Assembly (NCBI RefSeq): GCF_025993755.1
Contig: NZ_JAMQHN010000149.1
Coordinates: 1 to 55,530 of the forward strand
DNA from: Thermomonas sp.
GTDB taxonomy: Bacteria > Pseudomonadota > Gammaproteobacteria > Xanthomonadales > Xanthomonadaceae
DNA length: 55,530 bases
Direction: 5' to 3'
Made by a program: the position numbers and the translations under genes. The notes beneath the pieces are model-generated. The model was given only the letters and a program-made list of their open reading frames with translations, was not told where the DNA came from and ran no database searches. Of the stretch, positions 36,718 to 45,253 are shown piece after piece (positions within the stretch are counted from its first letter, which is position 1; each line of letters begins with the position of its first letter).

Positions 36718-38205
36718 ATGAGCGAGCTGCAAGACCTCGTCGCGCTGATCCGCGCGAACACTCCGCTGCTGGTCATCGAGACCCCCGACGAGGCGCGGGT
36801 GATGGACCTGTTCCGGCAGTCGCTGATGCACGCCTGGCGCGCGCTGTGGCGCTGGAGCGTGACCGAGGGCCTGCGCCGGATCGACATAGACAGCGAGGAA
36901 GCCAGCGGGATCGCGCCCGACCTGAGCGCCACCCTGCAGGAGATCCGCGCCGCCGGCCAGCGCGGCATCTATGTCCTGCTCGACGCCACCCCCTACCTCG
37001 GCTACGCCAGCTATCAGCGCGCCTTGCGCGACCTGATCGAACGCCGCGACTGCCAGCCGCACGTGATCGTGCTGGCCGGCGCCAGGGTCGAGCTGCCGGC
37101 GGCGCTCGAACCCTTCGCGGTGCGCTTTTCGCTGCAGCTTCCGGACGCCAGCGACCTGCTGAAGATGGTCCGGGAGGAAGCCGTCGACTACGCACGCCAG
37201 AACGGCGGACGGCGGGTCGAAGTCGATCCGGACGCCGCCCGGCAGATCGTGCGCAACCTGCATGGCCTGAGCATGACCGACGCGCGCCGGATCGCCCGCC
37301 ACCTGATCTGGCGCGACGGCGCGCTCGGCCCGCACGACCTGCCCGAACTCGACCGGCTGAAGTTCGAACTGCTCAACAAGAGCGGCCACCTGCATTACGA
37401 ATACGACACCGCCCGCTTTGCCGACGTCGGCGGCGCGCAGCGGCTCAAGCGCTGGGTCGAGCAGCGTCGTCCGGTGTTCGTCCAGGATCCGCCCCCGCCC
37501 GGGCTGGAGCCGCCCAAGGGCCTCCTGCTGCTGGGCGTGCAGGGCTGCGGAAAATCGCTGGTGGCCAAGGCCATCTCGGGCGGCTTCGGGGTGCCGCTGG
37601 TGCGGCTGGACTTCGGCACCCTGTACGACAAGTACCAGGGCGAAACCGAGAAGAACCTGCGCGAGGCGCTGGCCTCGGTCGAACAGCTCGCGCCCTGCGT
37701 GCTGTGGATCGATGAAATCGAGAAATGCCTGGCCACCGACTCCGGCGAAACCGACGGCGGCCTGTCGCGACGCGTGCTGGGCTACCTGCTGACCTGGATG
37801 GCCGAGCGCACCTCGCGCGTTTTCCTGGTCGCCACCGCCAACCAGGTCCAGCAGCTTCCGGCCGAACTGCTGCGCAAGGGCCGCTTCGACGAAATCTTCT
37901 TCGTCGACCTTCCAGACGCCGCCACCCGCGAACAGATCTTCGCCCTGCACCTGGATCGCCGCAAGCTGCCGCGCGAGGGCATCGACCTGGCGGCGCTGGC
38001 CGCCGCCGCCGAGGGCTTCTCCGGCGCCGAAATCGAGCAGGCGATCGTCAGCGCGCTCTACACCGTCCACGCCGACGAAACCGGGCTGGACACGGCCGCG
38101 CTGCTGCAGGCCATTCGCGACACCCGCCCGCTGTCGGTGCTGATGGCCGAGCAGGTCGAAGCGCTGCGCGCCTGGGCCCTGCCGCGCACCGTGCCGGCGA
38201 ACTAA
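36718..38205 (+). CDS. AAA+ ATPase, Ycf46-like
   Basis: The 495-residue protein has an N-terminal non-ATPase half (residues 1-230, starting [24 protein letters not shown]) and one AAA+ module with Walker A GVQGCGKS (about 274-281), Walker [10 protein letters not shown], sensor 1 VATANQ and arginine finger [10 protein letters not shown]. This layout matches Ycf46-type ATPases of cyanobacteria and many proteobacteria, linked in cyanobacteria to inorganic-carbon use; function here is unknown. It is divergent from glnE with only 42 bases between starts, so the two must share control sequence. Confidence 0.85.
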   Translation: MSELQDLVALIRANTPLLVIETPDEARVMDLFRQSLMHAWRALWRWSVTEGLRRIDIDSEEASGIAPDLSATLQEIRAAGQRGIYVLLDATPYLGYASYQRALRDLIERRDCQPHVIVLAGARVELPAALEPFAVRFSLQLPDASDLLKMVREEAVDYARQNGGRRVEVDPDAARQIVRNLHGLSMTDARRIARHLIWRDGALGPHDLPELDRLKFELLNKSGHLHYEYDTARFADVGGAQRLKRWVEQRRPVFVQDPPPPGLEPPKGLLLLGVQGCGKSLVAKAISGGFGVPLVRLDFGTLYDKYQGETEKNLREALASVEQLAPCVLWIDEIEKCLATDSGETDGGLSRRVLGYLLTWMAERTSRVFLVATANQVQQLPAELLRKGRFDEIFFVDLPDAATREQIFALHLDRRKLPREGIDLAALAAAAEGFSGAEIEQAIVSALYTVHADETGLDTAALLQAIRDTRPLSVLMAEQVEALRAWALPRTVPAN

Positions 38206-38213
38206 GGCACCAG

Positions 38214-38230
38214 GCCGGCCTTCCGGCGTT
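38214..38230 (+). terminator. Weak hairpin after the AAA+ gene
   Basis: GCCGG and CCGGC form a five-pair stem with loop CCTT, followed by GTTT. It is at the end of the AAA+ gene and could terminate it weakly. Confidence 0.3.
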
Positions 38231-38304
38231 TCCCCCGCCCGCCTTTACCGGCCCCGCAAATGCGCCGACAGTGGCGGGCGTTCGCGCGATCCCCGGAGGT
38301 TCCG

Positions 38305-38808
38305 ATGCAAGCCCTGTTCGAATTGTCCGCGCCGTGGTGGGTTTTCGTGCTGCGCGCGAGCGTCATCTACCTGATGGTCATGCTGCTGGTGCGCGCTTCG
38401 GGAAAACGCGCGATCGGCCAGTTGACGCCGCTGGATCTGGTGCTGCTGATCCTGATCGGCAACGCGGTGCAAAACGGCATCAACGGCGGCGACAACTCGC
38501 TGACCGGCGCGGCGATCATGGCCACCACCCTGATCGTGCTGAACTACGGCGTCGCCTTCGCGACCTCGCGCAGCCGCCGCGTGGAACGGCTGGTGGAAGG
38601 CGAGCCGGTGGTGCTGGCCCGCAACGGCAAGGTGTTCGACAACGTCCTGCGCCGGGAACTGGTCAGCGAACGCGACTTCCAGGAGGCGCTGCGGATGGGC
38701 AACGTCACCCGGACGGATCAAGTCGGTCTGGCCCTGCTGGAAACCAACGGGCACATCACCGTGATTCCAAGACGCCACGACGACGATACCGGAGGTTCAG
38801 CCGGCTGA
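38305..38808 (+). CDS. DUF421 (YetF-like) membrane protein
   Basis: The 167-residue protein has three membrane helices at about residues 11-28, 45-62 and 67-84, then a cytoplasmic domain with the DUF421 signatures LVEGEPVVLARNGKVFDNVLRRE and LMNGN-like ALRMGNVTR. YetF-type proteins assist spore or envelope processes in Bacillus; in Gram-negatives the role is unknown. The ATG at 38305 follows CGGAGG at good distance. Confidence 0.88.
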   Translation: MQALFELSAPWWVFVLRASVIYLMVMLLVRASGKRAIGQLTPLDLVLLILIGNAVQNGINGGDNSLTGAAIMATTLIVLNYGVAFATSRSRRVERLVEGEPVVLARNGKVFDNVLRRELVSERDFQEALRMGNVTRTDQVGLALLETNGHITVIPRRHDDDTGGSAG

Positions 38809-38832
38809 ATTACCATTGCCGGCAGGGGAAAG

Positions 38833-38850
38833 GCCGGACGGAAGTCCGGC
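38833..38850 (+). other. Hairpin in the entericidin leader
   Basis: GCCGGAC and GTCCGGC form a perfect 7-bp stem with GGAA loop, 26 bases upstream of the entericidin ATG. It has no T-run. It might stabilise the mRNA or end transcripts of the DUF421 gene. Confidence 0.35.
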
Positions 38851-38876
38851 GCAGTCCATCCAACGAGGATCGAGGC

Positions 38877-39008
38877 ATGAAGAATCTGGCGAAGACGGCG
38901 GTAATCGCGCTGATGTGCATGGGCTTTCTGGCCGCCTGCAACACCATTGCCGGCGCCGGCAAGGACATCAAGCGGGCCGGCGAGAAGATCGAAGGCGCGG
39001 CGAAGTAA
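38877..39008 (+). CDS. Entericidin A/B family lipoprotein
   Basis: The 43-residue peptide has a lipobox (MGFLAAC, Cys21) and the entericidin tail NTIAGAGKDIKRAGEKIEGAAK. Such lipoproteins are small amphipathic cell-envelope peptides; in E. coli EcnA/EcnB form an antidote/toxin pair under stationary-phase control. Only one copy is here. GAGGATCGAGGC precedes the ATG. Confidence 0.9.
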   Translation: MKNLAKTAVIALMCMGFLAACNTIAGAGKDIKRAGEKIEGAAK

Positions 39009-39044
39009 TCCGTCGCGCCTCGATCCACGCCGCCACGGCCTGTT

Positions 39045-39920
39045 TCACCATCCCGCCGGCGGGTCGGGCACGAAGTCGTTCGGGAACGCGTCCGGGCGGC
39101 GGTCGCCGCGACGCCAGTCGCGGCGCGGGATCACGCCCAGCGCCACCAGCGCGCGGGTGCTGTCGTAACGCAACTGGCTGACCTGCGCCGGCTGCGCGCT
39201 GGCGCGGGTGAACTCGGTCTGGCCGATCGGCGACCATTCGCGCTGGCCGTGGCCGGTGCCCAGCTGCTGCGGCGCGGCCTCGGCCTCCATGGCGCGGCGG
39301 TCGCCGGTGCCCGCACTTGCGGAAGGCGGCGGCGCCGGACGGGCGCGCGCGGCATCGGCGCCGGCGATCGGCGCCTGGCGCAGCGGCGGTCGGTAGCTGC
39401 GCTCGCGGAACACCGCGATGCCCACCACGCCGACGTTGTCCGGACGGCCGGTGCGGGCGGCGTAGCTGTCCTGCAGGTCGGTGAACACGAACTGGGCGAT
39501 GTCGTCCAGCGACTTGCGCCAGCCGGCGATTTCCGCCGTTTCCCACGGGTCGAGCACATAGCCGGCCTGCGACGGCGCGGCGGTCTGGCCGGTGACGGCA
39601 TTGACGCCATCGACCGACAATACAACCAGCACGCGCCCGCCGGTGGTATTGGTCAGGCGCACCGCGTAGCGATGGCCCGGCGTGCCGGGCACCCAGTCCT
39701 GGCCGCGGTGGCGGTATTCGGGCAGGACCTGCCCGCTGTCGCGATCGACCAGATCGATCTGCACCGGCTGGGCGCTGCGCGGCGGGATCGGCGCGCAGTC
39801 GGGGCGCCGGATATAGGTGTGACCCTCGCTACGGCACAGGACGTCGGCCTGGGCGGGCATGGAAGTCGCGGTCGCGGTGGCAAGCGCGAGAGCAAGTGCG
39901 GTCAGGGCGGTGCGGATCAT
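39045..39920 (-). CDS. Conserved exported protein of unknown function
   Basis: The 291-residue protein has a signal peptide (LTALALALATATATSMPAQA), two conserved cysteines just after it (LCRSEGHTYIRRPDCAP), and a beta-rich domain with NTTGGRVLVVLSVDGVNAVTGQ and YVLDPWETAEIAGWRKS, a pattern I know from unannotated proteobacterial exported proteins. The C-terminal third is low-complexity and Pro/Ala/Arg-rich, ending NDFVPDPPAGW. The start is the ATG at 39920 with GGAG upstream. It is divergent from trpS. Confidence 0.78.
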   Translation of the reverse strand: MIRTALTALALALATATATSMPAQADVLCRSEGHTYIRRPDCAPIPPRSAQPVQIDLVDRDSGQVLPEYRHRGQDWVPGTPGHRYAVRLTNTTGGRVLVVLSVDGVNAVTGQTAAPSQAGYVLDPWETAEIAGWRKSLDDIAQFVFTDLQDSYAARTGRPDNVGVVGIAVFRERSYRPPLRQAPIAGADAARARPAPPPSASAGTGDRRAMEAEAAPQQLGTGHGQREWSPIGQTEFTRASAQPAQVSQLRYDSTRALVALGVIPRRDWRRGDRRPDAFPNDFVPDPPAGW

Positions 39921-40035
39921 GGCGGTCTCCGGAGCGCGGGGATCGCGCTTCATACACGTCAACGCACCACGGTCCGGAACGGGGTTGCCTCGCAGATGCC
40001 GCCGGGGCAGCGCCTGTTCAGGCGGCGTTGATCCT

Positions 40036-40097
40036 GCCGGCGTTGCCTTGAGGCACGTCCATGTGCCGCAGGCAACGCTGACTTTTTCAGCGTTGCC
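40036..40097 (+). promoter_or_regulatory. trpS leader with overlapping alternative hairpins
   Basis: GCGTTGCC (40040-40047) can pair with GGCAACGC (40071-40078), enclosing a smaller stem GGCAC/GTGCC (40052-40067). The same GGCAACGCTGA (40071-40081) can instead pair perfectly over 11 bp with TCAGCGTTGCC (40087-40097), loop CTTTT. The two folds are mutually exclusive. The element ends 36 bases before the trpS start. No T-run follows, so it is not a simple terminator. Confidence 0.55.
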
Positions 40098-40133
40098 TTA
40101 AGATGGCGTTCGTCCGCGATTCGGAATCACGTC

Positions 40134-41456
40134 TTGGCCACGCACCCCCCCCGCGTCCTTACCGGCATCACCACTTCGGGCACGCCGCACCTGGGCAACT
40201 ACGTCGGCGCCATCCGTCCCGCGCTGGCCAGTGCGCACGCGCGCGACGAGGAAAACTTCTACTTCCTGGCCGACCTGCACGCGCTGGTGAAGTGCGGCGA
40301 TCCGGCGCGAGTGCAGCGCAGCACGCTGGAGATCGCCGCGACCTGGCTGGCCTGCGGTCTGGATGCGGACAGCATCTGGTTCTACCGGCAAAGCGACATC
40401 CCCGAGATCCCCGAGCTGACCTGGTTCCTGACCTGCGTGGCGGGCAAGGGCCTGCTCAACCGCGCCCACGCCTACAAGGCGGCGGTGGACCGCAACCGCG
40501 CCGAGGGCGAGGACGACGATGCGGGCATCAACGCCGGGCTGTTCATGTACCCGGTGCTGATGGCGGCCGACATCCTGATCTTCAACGCCGACAAGGTGCC
40601 GGTGGGGCGCGACCAGGTGCAGCACATCGAGATGGCGCGCGACTTCGCGCAGCGCTTCAACCATCTCTACGGCGAGCACTTCGTGCTGCCCGAGGCGGTG
40701 ATCGACGAAAACGTGGCCACTCTGCCGGGGCTCGACGGCCGCAAGATGAGCAAGAGCTACGACAACACCATCCCGCTGTTCGCACCGCGGGCGGAGTTGA
40801 AGAAGCTGATCGCGAGCATCGTCACCGACTCGCGGGCGCCGGGCCAGCCCAAGGACACCGAAGGCTCGGCACTGTTCCAGATCTACCAGGCCTTCGCCAC
40901 GCCCGAGGAAACCCGCGCCTTCGCGCAGGCCTTTGCCGACGGCATCGGCTGGGGCGAGGCCAAGCAGGTCCTGTTCGAGCGCATCGATCGCGAAGTGGCA
41001 CCGCTGCGCGAGAAGTACGAGGCGCTGATGGCCAGACCCGCCGAGATCGAGGCGCTCCTGCGCCGGGGTGCCGCACGCCTGCGCGAAACCCACGCCACAC
41101 CGACGCTGGCGCGCCTGCGCGAGGCGGTGGGGCTGCGCGACCTGTCCACCGGCGCGTCCACCGCGCGCGCGCCGAGCGCGAGGAAGGAGACCGCCGCGCT
41201 GCCTGCCATCAAGCAGTACCGCGAGGCCGACGGCAAGTTCTATTTCAAGCTGGTGCTGGGCGAACGCGTGCTGCTGCAGAGCGTGGGCTTCGACTCTCCG
41301 CGTGACGCCGGCGTGCGGGTGGCGGCGATCCGGCATGGCGAGATCGGCGATGCCGAAAGCGATTTCCGCCTCGGCGACGGCGTGACATCCGACGAGGTCA
41401 ACGCCGCGCTGGCCGCGTTCGTGGCGGCACAGCTGGATGCCGGCGACGGCAAGTAG
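40134..41456 (+). CDS. trpS: Tryptophanyl-tRNA synthetase
   Basis: The 440-residue class I synthetase charges tRNA-Trp. HIGH-type motif GTPHLGNYVGAI is at about residues 17-28 and the KMSKS motif is GRKMSKSYDN. The core ends near residue 330, and the protein then continues with an extra C-terminal domain of about 100 residues (PAIKQYREADGKFYFKLVLG...) that many short bacterial TrpRS lack but xanthomonad enzymes share. The only suitable start is a TTG at 40134; in-frame upstream codons lack starts, so initiation is probably weak. The extended leader folds into alternative hairpins. Confidence 0.94.
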   Translation: MATHPPRVLTGITTSGTPHLGNYVGAIRPALASAHARDEENFYFLADLHALVKCGDPARVQRSTLEIAATWLACGLDADSIWFYRQSDIPEIPELTWFLTCVAGKGLLNRAHAYKAAVDRNRAEGEDDDAGINAGLFMYPVLMAADILIFNADKVPVGRDQVQHIEMARDFAQRFNHLYGEHFVLPEAVIDENVATLPGLDGRKMSKSYDNTIPLFAPRAELKKLIASIVTDSRAPGQPKDTEGSALFQIYQAFATPEETRAFAQAFADGIGWGEAKQVLFERIDREVAPLREKYEALMARPAEIEALLRRGAARLRETHATPTLARLREAVGLRDLSTGASTARAPSARKETAALPAIKQYREADGKFYFKLVLGERVLLQSVGFDSPRDAGVRVAAIRHGEIGDAESDFRLGDGVTSDEVNAALAAFVAAQLDAGDGK

Positions 41457-41471
41457 GCGCGTCGGACGGAC

Positions 41472-41561
41472 TGCCGGGCTTTTCCGGCATTGCCCGCGAG
41501 CACGTCCGGACCTGTGCCGGACGTGCGACTGCCGATCAAGGCCAGGATGGACTTGATCGGC
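41472..41561. repeat. Three tandem perfect hairpins between trpS and queG
   Basis: TGCCGG/CCGGCA (41472-41489, loop GCTTTT), GCACGTCCGG/CCGGACGTGC (41500-41526, 7-base loop) and GCCGATCAAG/CTTGATCGGC (41531-41561, 11-base loop) follow each other without a mismatch. They fill most of the 124-base gap. None is followed by a T-run. The CACGTCC...TGTGCC core resembles the trpS leader, suggesting one repeat family. Confidence 0.7.
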
Positions 41562-41580
41562 ATTGTCATAGACTGTCGCC

Positions 41581-42729
41581 ATGCCTGACTCTCCGGCACC
41601 GATCGACTACGCCGCACTCGCCGCCGACATCAAGCGCTGGGCGCGCGACTTCGGGTTTGCCGACATCGGCATCGCCGACATCGACCTGCGCGAGGCCGCC
41701 GAAGGACTGCAGGAATACCTCGACGCCGGCCACCACGGCAACATGCGCTGGCTGGCCGAGCGCGCCCACATGCGCACCCATCCGGAAGATCTGCATCCGG
41801 GCACCCTGCGCGTCATCAGCGTGCGCATGGACTATGCCCAGCAGGACATCAGGCAAAGCTGGGACGTGCTGAACGACGACGCCCTGGCCTACATCTCGCG
41901 CTACGCGCTGGGCCGCGACTATCACAAGCTGATCCGCCGCCGGCTGCAGAAATTCGCCGACCGCATCCAGTCCGAAGTCGGCGCGTTCGGCTACCGCGTG
42001 TTCTGCGATTCCGCTCCGATCATGGAAAAACCGCTGGCGCAGAAGGCCGGCCTCGGCTGGCGCGGAAAGCACACGCTCACCCTCTCGCGCACCGGCGGCT
42101 CGTATTTCTTCCTCGGCGAAATTCTCACCGACCTGCCGCTGCCGGTCGATGCGCCGGTCGAGGACTACTGCGGCAGCTGCACCCGCTGCATCGACGTCTG
42201 CCCGACCGGCGCGATCATCGCGCCCTACAAGCTCGACGCCCGCCGCTGCATCACCTACCTCACCATCGAGCACAAGGGTTCGATCGACGAGGAACTGCGC
42301 CCGCTGATGGGCAACCGCATCTTCGGCTGCGACGACTGCCAGCTGGTCTGCCCATGGAACAAGTTCGCCAAGGTGACGGTCGAGGCCGACTTCGCCCCGC
42401 GCCACCGGCTCGACCACGCCAGGCTGGTCGAACTGTTCGCATGGGACGAGGCGACCTATCTCGAAATGACCGAAGGCATGGCGATCCGCCGCGCCGGTTA
42501 CGAGAGCTGGCTGCGCAACATCGCGATCGCGCTGGGCAACGCCAGGCACACGCCCGAGGTCGTGGCCGCGCTGCAGTCCCGCGCCGACGATCCCTCGCCG
42601 GTGGTGCGCGAACACGTGCAGTGGGCGTTGGCGCAACACTCGAAAAAGCGTGCGGACGGCGACGCGGCGGACGCAGGGCTGGGGGCTGGGCCTTCGCTCA
42701 AGCCGCACCGGCAGCTTTCGGGGGAATGA
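41581..42729 (+). CDS. queG: Epoxyqueuosine reductase
   Basis: The 382-residue cobalamin- and Fe-S-dependent enzyme performs the last step of queuosine synthesis, reducing epoxyqueuosine in tRNA. Two 4Fe-4S motifs are complete: CGSCTRCIDVCPTGA and CDDCQLVCPWN. The N-terminal cobalamin-binding region (SVRMDYAQQD, YHKLIRRRLQKFADRI) and the C-terminal HEAT-like repeat (YESWLRNIAIALGNARHTPEVVAAL) are present. No other queuosine gene is nearby. Confidence 0.96.
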   Translation: MPDSPAPIDYAALAADIKRWARDFGFADIGIADIDLREAAEGLQEYLDAGHHGNMRWLAERAHMRTHPEDLHPGTLRVISVRMDYAQQDIRQSWDVLNDDALAYISRYALGRDYHKLIRRRLQKFADRIQSEVGAFGYRVFCDSAPIMEKPLAQKAGLGWRGKHTLTLSRTGGSYFFLGEILTDLPLPVDAPVEDYCGSCTRCIDVCPTGAIIAPYKLDARRCITYLTIEHKGSIDEELRPLMGNRIFGCDDCQLVCPWNKFAKVTVEADFAPRHRLDHARLVELFAWDEATYLEMTEGMAIRRAGYESWLRNIAIALGNARHTPEVVAALQSRADDPSPVVREHVQWALAQHSKKRADGDAADAGLGAGPSLKPHRQLSGE

Positions 42730-42758
42730 TCAAAAGGGCGGCAAATTGATACACGACA

Positions 42759-42823
42759 TGCAATTTCCGACCTGAGAATTGCATTTACATTCAATAAATG
42801 CAATTCTAGCGACCGAAATTGCA
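42759..42823. promoter_or_regulatory. 65-bp low-GC dyad upstream of the Fic gene (probable operator)
   Basis: Two 29-base arms (42759-42787 and 42795-42823) are inverted around CATTCAA. The inner 13 bases AGAATTGCATTTA/TAAATGCAATTCT and the outer nine TGCAATTTC/GAAATTGCA match perfectly. The element is A+T-rich in a G+C-rich genome and ends 11 bases before the Fic ATG. It is the shape expected of an operator for a dimeric or cooperative regulator, possibly the Fic protein's own winged helix. Confidence 0.8.
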
Positions 42824-42834
42824 GATTGCCGAAC

Positions 42835-43989
42835 ATGAAACGCGGGCTCACCGGTCACTACGTTCCCATTTCCACGCTGGGTGAAGCCTGTCGGGCCTTC
42901 GTGCCCCGCCCTCTGCCACCCGAGCCGCCCCTGCAACTGGACGAGCGCCTGCAATCGCTGGCGCAGGACGCCGCCCTGGCCTTGGGGCGTCTGGATGCGC
43001 TGGCCACCCTGCTGCCCGATCCCCAGGTGTTTCTTTACTCCTATGTCCGCAAGGAAGCCGTGCTGTCCTCGCAGATCGAGGGCACGCAGTCTTCGTTGTC
43101 CGACCTGCTGTTGTTCGAGTCCGAAGGCAGCCCCGGTGTGCCGCTGGACGACGTGCGCGAGGTTTCCAACTACGTCGCCGCGCTGGAATTGGGCATCGCC
43201 CGCATGCGCGAAGGTTTCCCGATCTCGCTGAGGCTGATCCGGGAAATCCACGCCGTGCTTCTGCGCGACGGACGCGGCGCCGCCAAGGCACCTGGCGAGT
43301 TTCGCCGCAGCCAGAACTGGATCGGCGGCACCCGCCCCGGCAACGCCCGCCATGTACCGCCACCGCCCGATCTCCTGCTGGACTGCATGGGCGCGCTGGA
43401 GCGCTTCCTGCACGGCCAGCCGGTGGCCACGCCGGTGCTGATCCGCGCCGCGCTGGCGCATGTGCAGTTCGAAACCATCCATCCGTTCCTGGACGGCAAC
43501 GGTCGCCTCGGCCGCCTGCTCATCGTCTTCCTGCTGCATGCCGAAGGCGTGTTGCAGCAGCCCTTGCTGTACCTCTCGCTGTACTTCAAGCAGCACCGCA
43601 GCCGCTATTACGAGCTCCTGCAATCGGTGCGCAACCAAGGCGACTGGGAGGAATGGATCGCGTTCTTCCTTGAAGGCGTGATTGAGGTGGCCACGGGCGC
43701 CGTGGAGACCGCGCAGCGTTTGCTGGCCATGTTTGCCCAGCACCAGCAGCAGGCGCGCGGTTTGGGGCGCACCGCCACTTCCGCCTTGCGCGTGCTCGAT
43801 CACCTGCAACGCCACCCGATCACCACCGCACCGGCCGTGGTTGCCGCCACCGGCATGAGTTTCCACACCGCGCAGAAGATGTTCGGCGCGCTTGGTGAGC
43901 TTGGTATCGTTGCCCCCGGCGACGAGCGTAAATACGGCAAGTTCTACACCTACGCGGGCTATCTGGCCCTGCTCAACCGCGACGCATAG
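42835..43989 (+). CDS. Fic family protein (class II) with C-terminal winged helix
   Basis: The 384-residue protein AMPylates or otherwise modifies a target hydroxyl using ATP. The Fic motif HPFLDGNGRLGR starts at His216. The N-terminal inhibitory helix SSQIEG (Ser78-Gly83, S/TxxxEG/N) identifies an auto-inhibited class II enzyme. The last 75 residues (SALRVLDHLQRHPITTAPAVVAATGMSF onward) form a winged helix-turn-helix, so it may bind DNA and control itself. The ATG at 42835 is preferred over a TTG nine bases earlier. No antitoxin partner gene is seen. It precedes the exonuclease gene by 24 bases. Confidence 0.92.
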   Translation: MKRGLTGHYVPISTLGEACRAFVPRPLPPEPPLQLDERLQSLAQDAALALGRLDALATLLPDPQVFLYSYVRKEAVLSSQIEGTQSSLSDLLLFESEGSPGVPLDDVREVSNYVAALELGIARMREGFPISLRLIREIHAVLLRDGRGAAKAPGEFRRSQNWIGGTRPGNARHVPPPPDLLLDCMGALERFLHGQPVATPVLIRAALAHVQFETIHPFLDGNGRLGRLLIVFLLHAEGVLQQPLLYLSLYFKQHRSRYYELLQSVRNQGDWEEWIAFFLEGVIEVATGAVETAQRLLAMFAQHQQQARGLGRTATSALRVLDHLQRHPITTAPAVVAATGMSFHTAQKMFGALGELGIVAPGDERKYGKFYTYAGYLALLNRDA

Positions 43990-44013
43990 CGTGCAATCCG
44001 CAGGACCTGCCCC

Positions 44014-44817
44014 ATGAAAATCGCGACCTGGAACGTCAACTCCCTCAACGCGCGGCTGCCGCATCTGCTGCAATGGCTGCGGGAGTTCACTCCGGACGTG
44101 GTGGGCTTGCAGGAAACCAAGCTGGAGGATCACCGCTTCCCCGACGATGCGCTGGCGGAGCTGGGGTATCGCAGCGTGTTCCACGGGCAGAAGACCTACA
44201 ACGGGGTGGCGATCCTGGCACGCGGGCAGGCGCCCGTGGACACTCAGGCGGGGATTCCGGGATTCGAGGATCCGCAGGCGCGGGCGATCGCGGCGACGGT
44301 GGGCGCTTCCGGATCGCCGGATCCGGAACAGGCGATCCGCATCGTCAATCTGTACGTGGTCAACGGCCAGGACGTCGGCACCGACAAGTACGACTACAAG
44401 CTGCGCTGGCTCGATGCCGTGCACGGCTGGCTGGCCGATGAACTGCAAAGACATCCAAGGCTGGTGGTGCTGGGCGACTTCAACATCGCGCCGGACGACC
44501 GCGACGTGCACGACCCGGCCACCTGGAACGACGACCACATCCTCACCTCCACCGCCGAGCGCGCGGCGCTGAAGCGCCTGCTCGCGCTGGGCCTGCACGA
44601 TGCGTTCCGGCTACGGGTCGATGCGGCCGAACATTACAGCTGGTGGGATTACCGGCAGGCGGCATTCCGCCGCAACCTCGGGCTGCGCATCGACTTGACG
44701 CTGGTGTCGACTGTTCTGAAAGACGCGGTGCGGGATGCCGGCATCGACAAGACCCCGCGCACGCGGGAGCGCCCCAGCGACCACACGCCGGCGTGGGTCG
44801 ATCTCGCCATCGCCTGA
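44014..44817 (+). CDS. xthA: Exodeoxyribonuclease III
   Basis: The 267-residue AP endonuclease/3'-5' exonuclease acts in base-excision repair. It has the family opening MKIATWNVNSLNARL, the metal-binding Glu in LQETKLED, GDFNIAP, and the catalytic SDHTPAWVDL. YSWWDYR is the usual minor-groove contact. It follows fic closely and is probably co-transcribed with it by chance of spacing, since the genes are unrelated. Confidence 0.95.
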   Translation: MKIATWNVNSLNARLPHLLQWLREFTPDVVGLQETKLEDHRFPDDALAELGYRSVFHGQKTYNGVAILARGQAPVDTQAGIPGFEDPQARAIAATVGASGSPDPEQAIRIVNLYVVNGQDVGTDKYDYKLRWLDAVHGWLADELQRHPRLVVLGDFNIAPDDRDVHDPATWNDDHILTSTAERAALKRLLALGLHDAFRLRVDAAEHYSWWDYRQAAFRRNLGLRIDLTLVSTVLKDAVRDAGIDKTPRTRERPSDHTPAWVDLAIA

Positions 44818-44828
44818 GGCAACGACCC

Positions 44829-45077
44829 TCAGCGCACCCGGCCGCGCCGGAACAGATTGGCGATCCCGAGCAGGACGACCGCGCCGATGAATGCCGACAC
44901 GTAAGCCATCATGCCGCTGCCGCCGATCACCGGCGCGATCAGCCAGCCGCCGATCCACGAGCCGACGATGCCGACCACGACGTTGAGGACGATGCCCTGC
45001 TGTGCGTTCGTCTTCATGACGATGCTGGCCAGCCAGCCGATGATGCCGCCGATGATCAACCAGATGATGACGTGCAT
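44829..45077 (-). CDS. GlsB/YeaQ/YmgE family membrane protein
   Basis: The 82-residue protein has three membrane helices and the family signature MHVIIWLIIGGIIGWLASIVMKT...GIVLNVVVGIVGSWIGGWL. Annotated elsewhere as transglycosylase-associated, its real role is unknown, often linked to stress. The ATG at 45077 follows AGGAG at ideal distance. It converges on xthA. Confidence 0.92.
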   Translation of the reverse strand: MHVIIWLIIGGIIGWLASIVMKTNAQQGIVLNVVVGIVGSWIGGWLIAPVIGGSGMMAYVSAFIGAVVLLGIANLFRRGRVR

Positions 45078-45253
45078 GGTTTCAACTCCTGTCGCGATGG
45101 ATTGGGCCAACACGTATCGCACCGATTGCGAGCCGCCCGACCTGCCTTTCCATCCTATCGAGTGCGGCATGAACCCTGCGTGGCTGCGCCGTTCCGGCAG
45201 GATCGGCCCACGCCACGCGCAAACCGCCGCCGCGAAGCGTTCATACTTCGCCC

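Noticed and set aside
36676..38070. Upstream extension of the glnE frame opposite the AAA+ gene
   Set aside because: The frame stays open by composition only; glnE conservation starts at the ATG at 36675.
39921..40133. Classical tryptophan attenuator with leader peptide before trpS
   Set aside because: No short reading frame with Trp codons and no T-run after the hairpin.
40103..41305. Alternative frame starting with ATG at 40103 over trpS
   Set aside because: It runs out of frame with all TrpRS motifs; the overlap with the trpS TTG is coincidental.
42835..43989. Fic gene as half of a Fic/antitoxin (FicTA) module
   Set aside because: No small antitoxin gene lies upstream or downstream, and the inhibitory motif is inside the protein itself.
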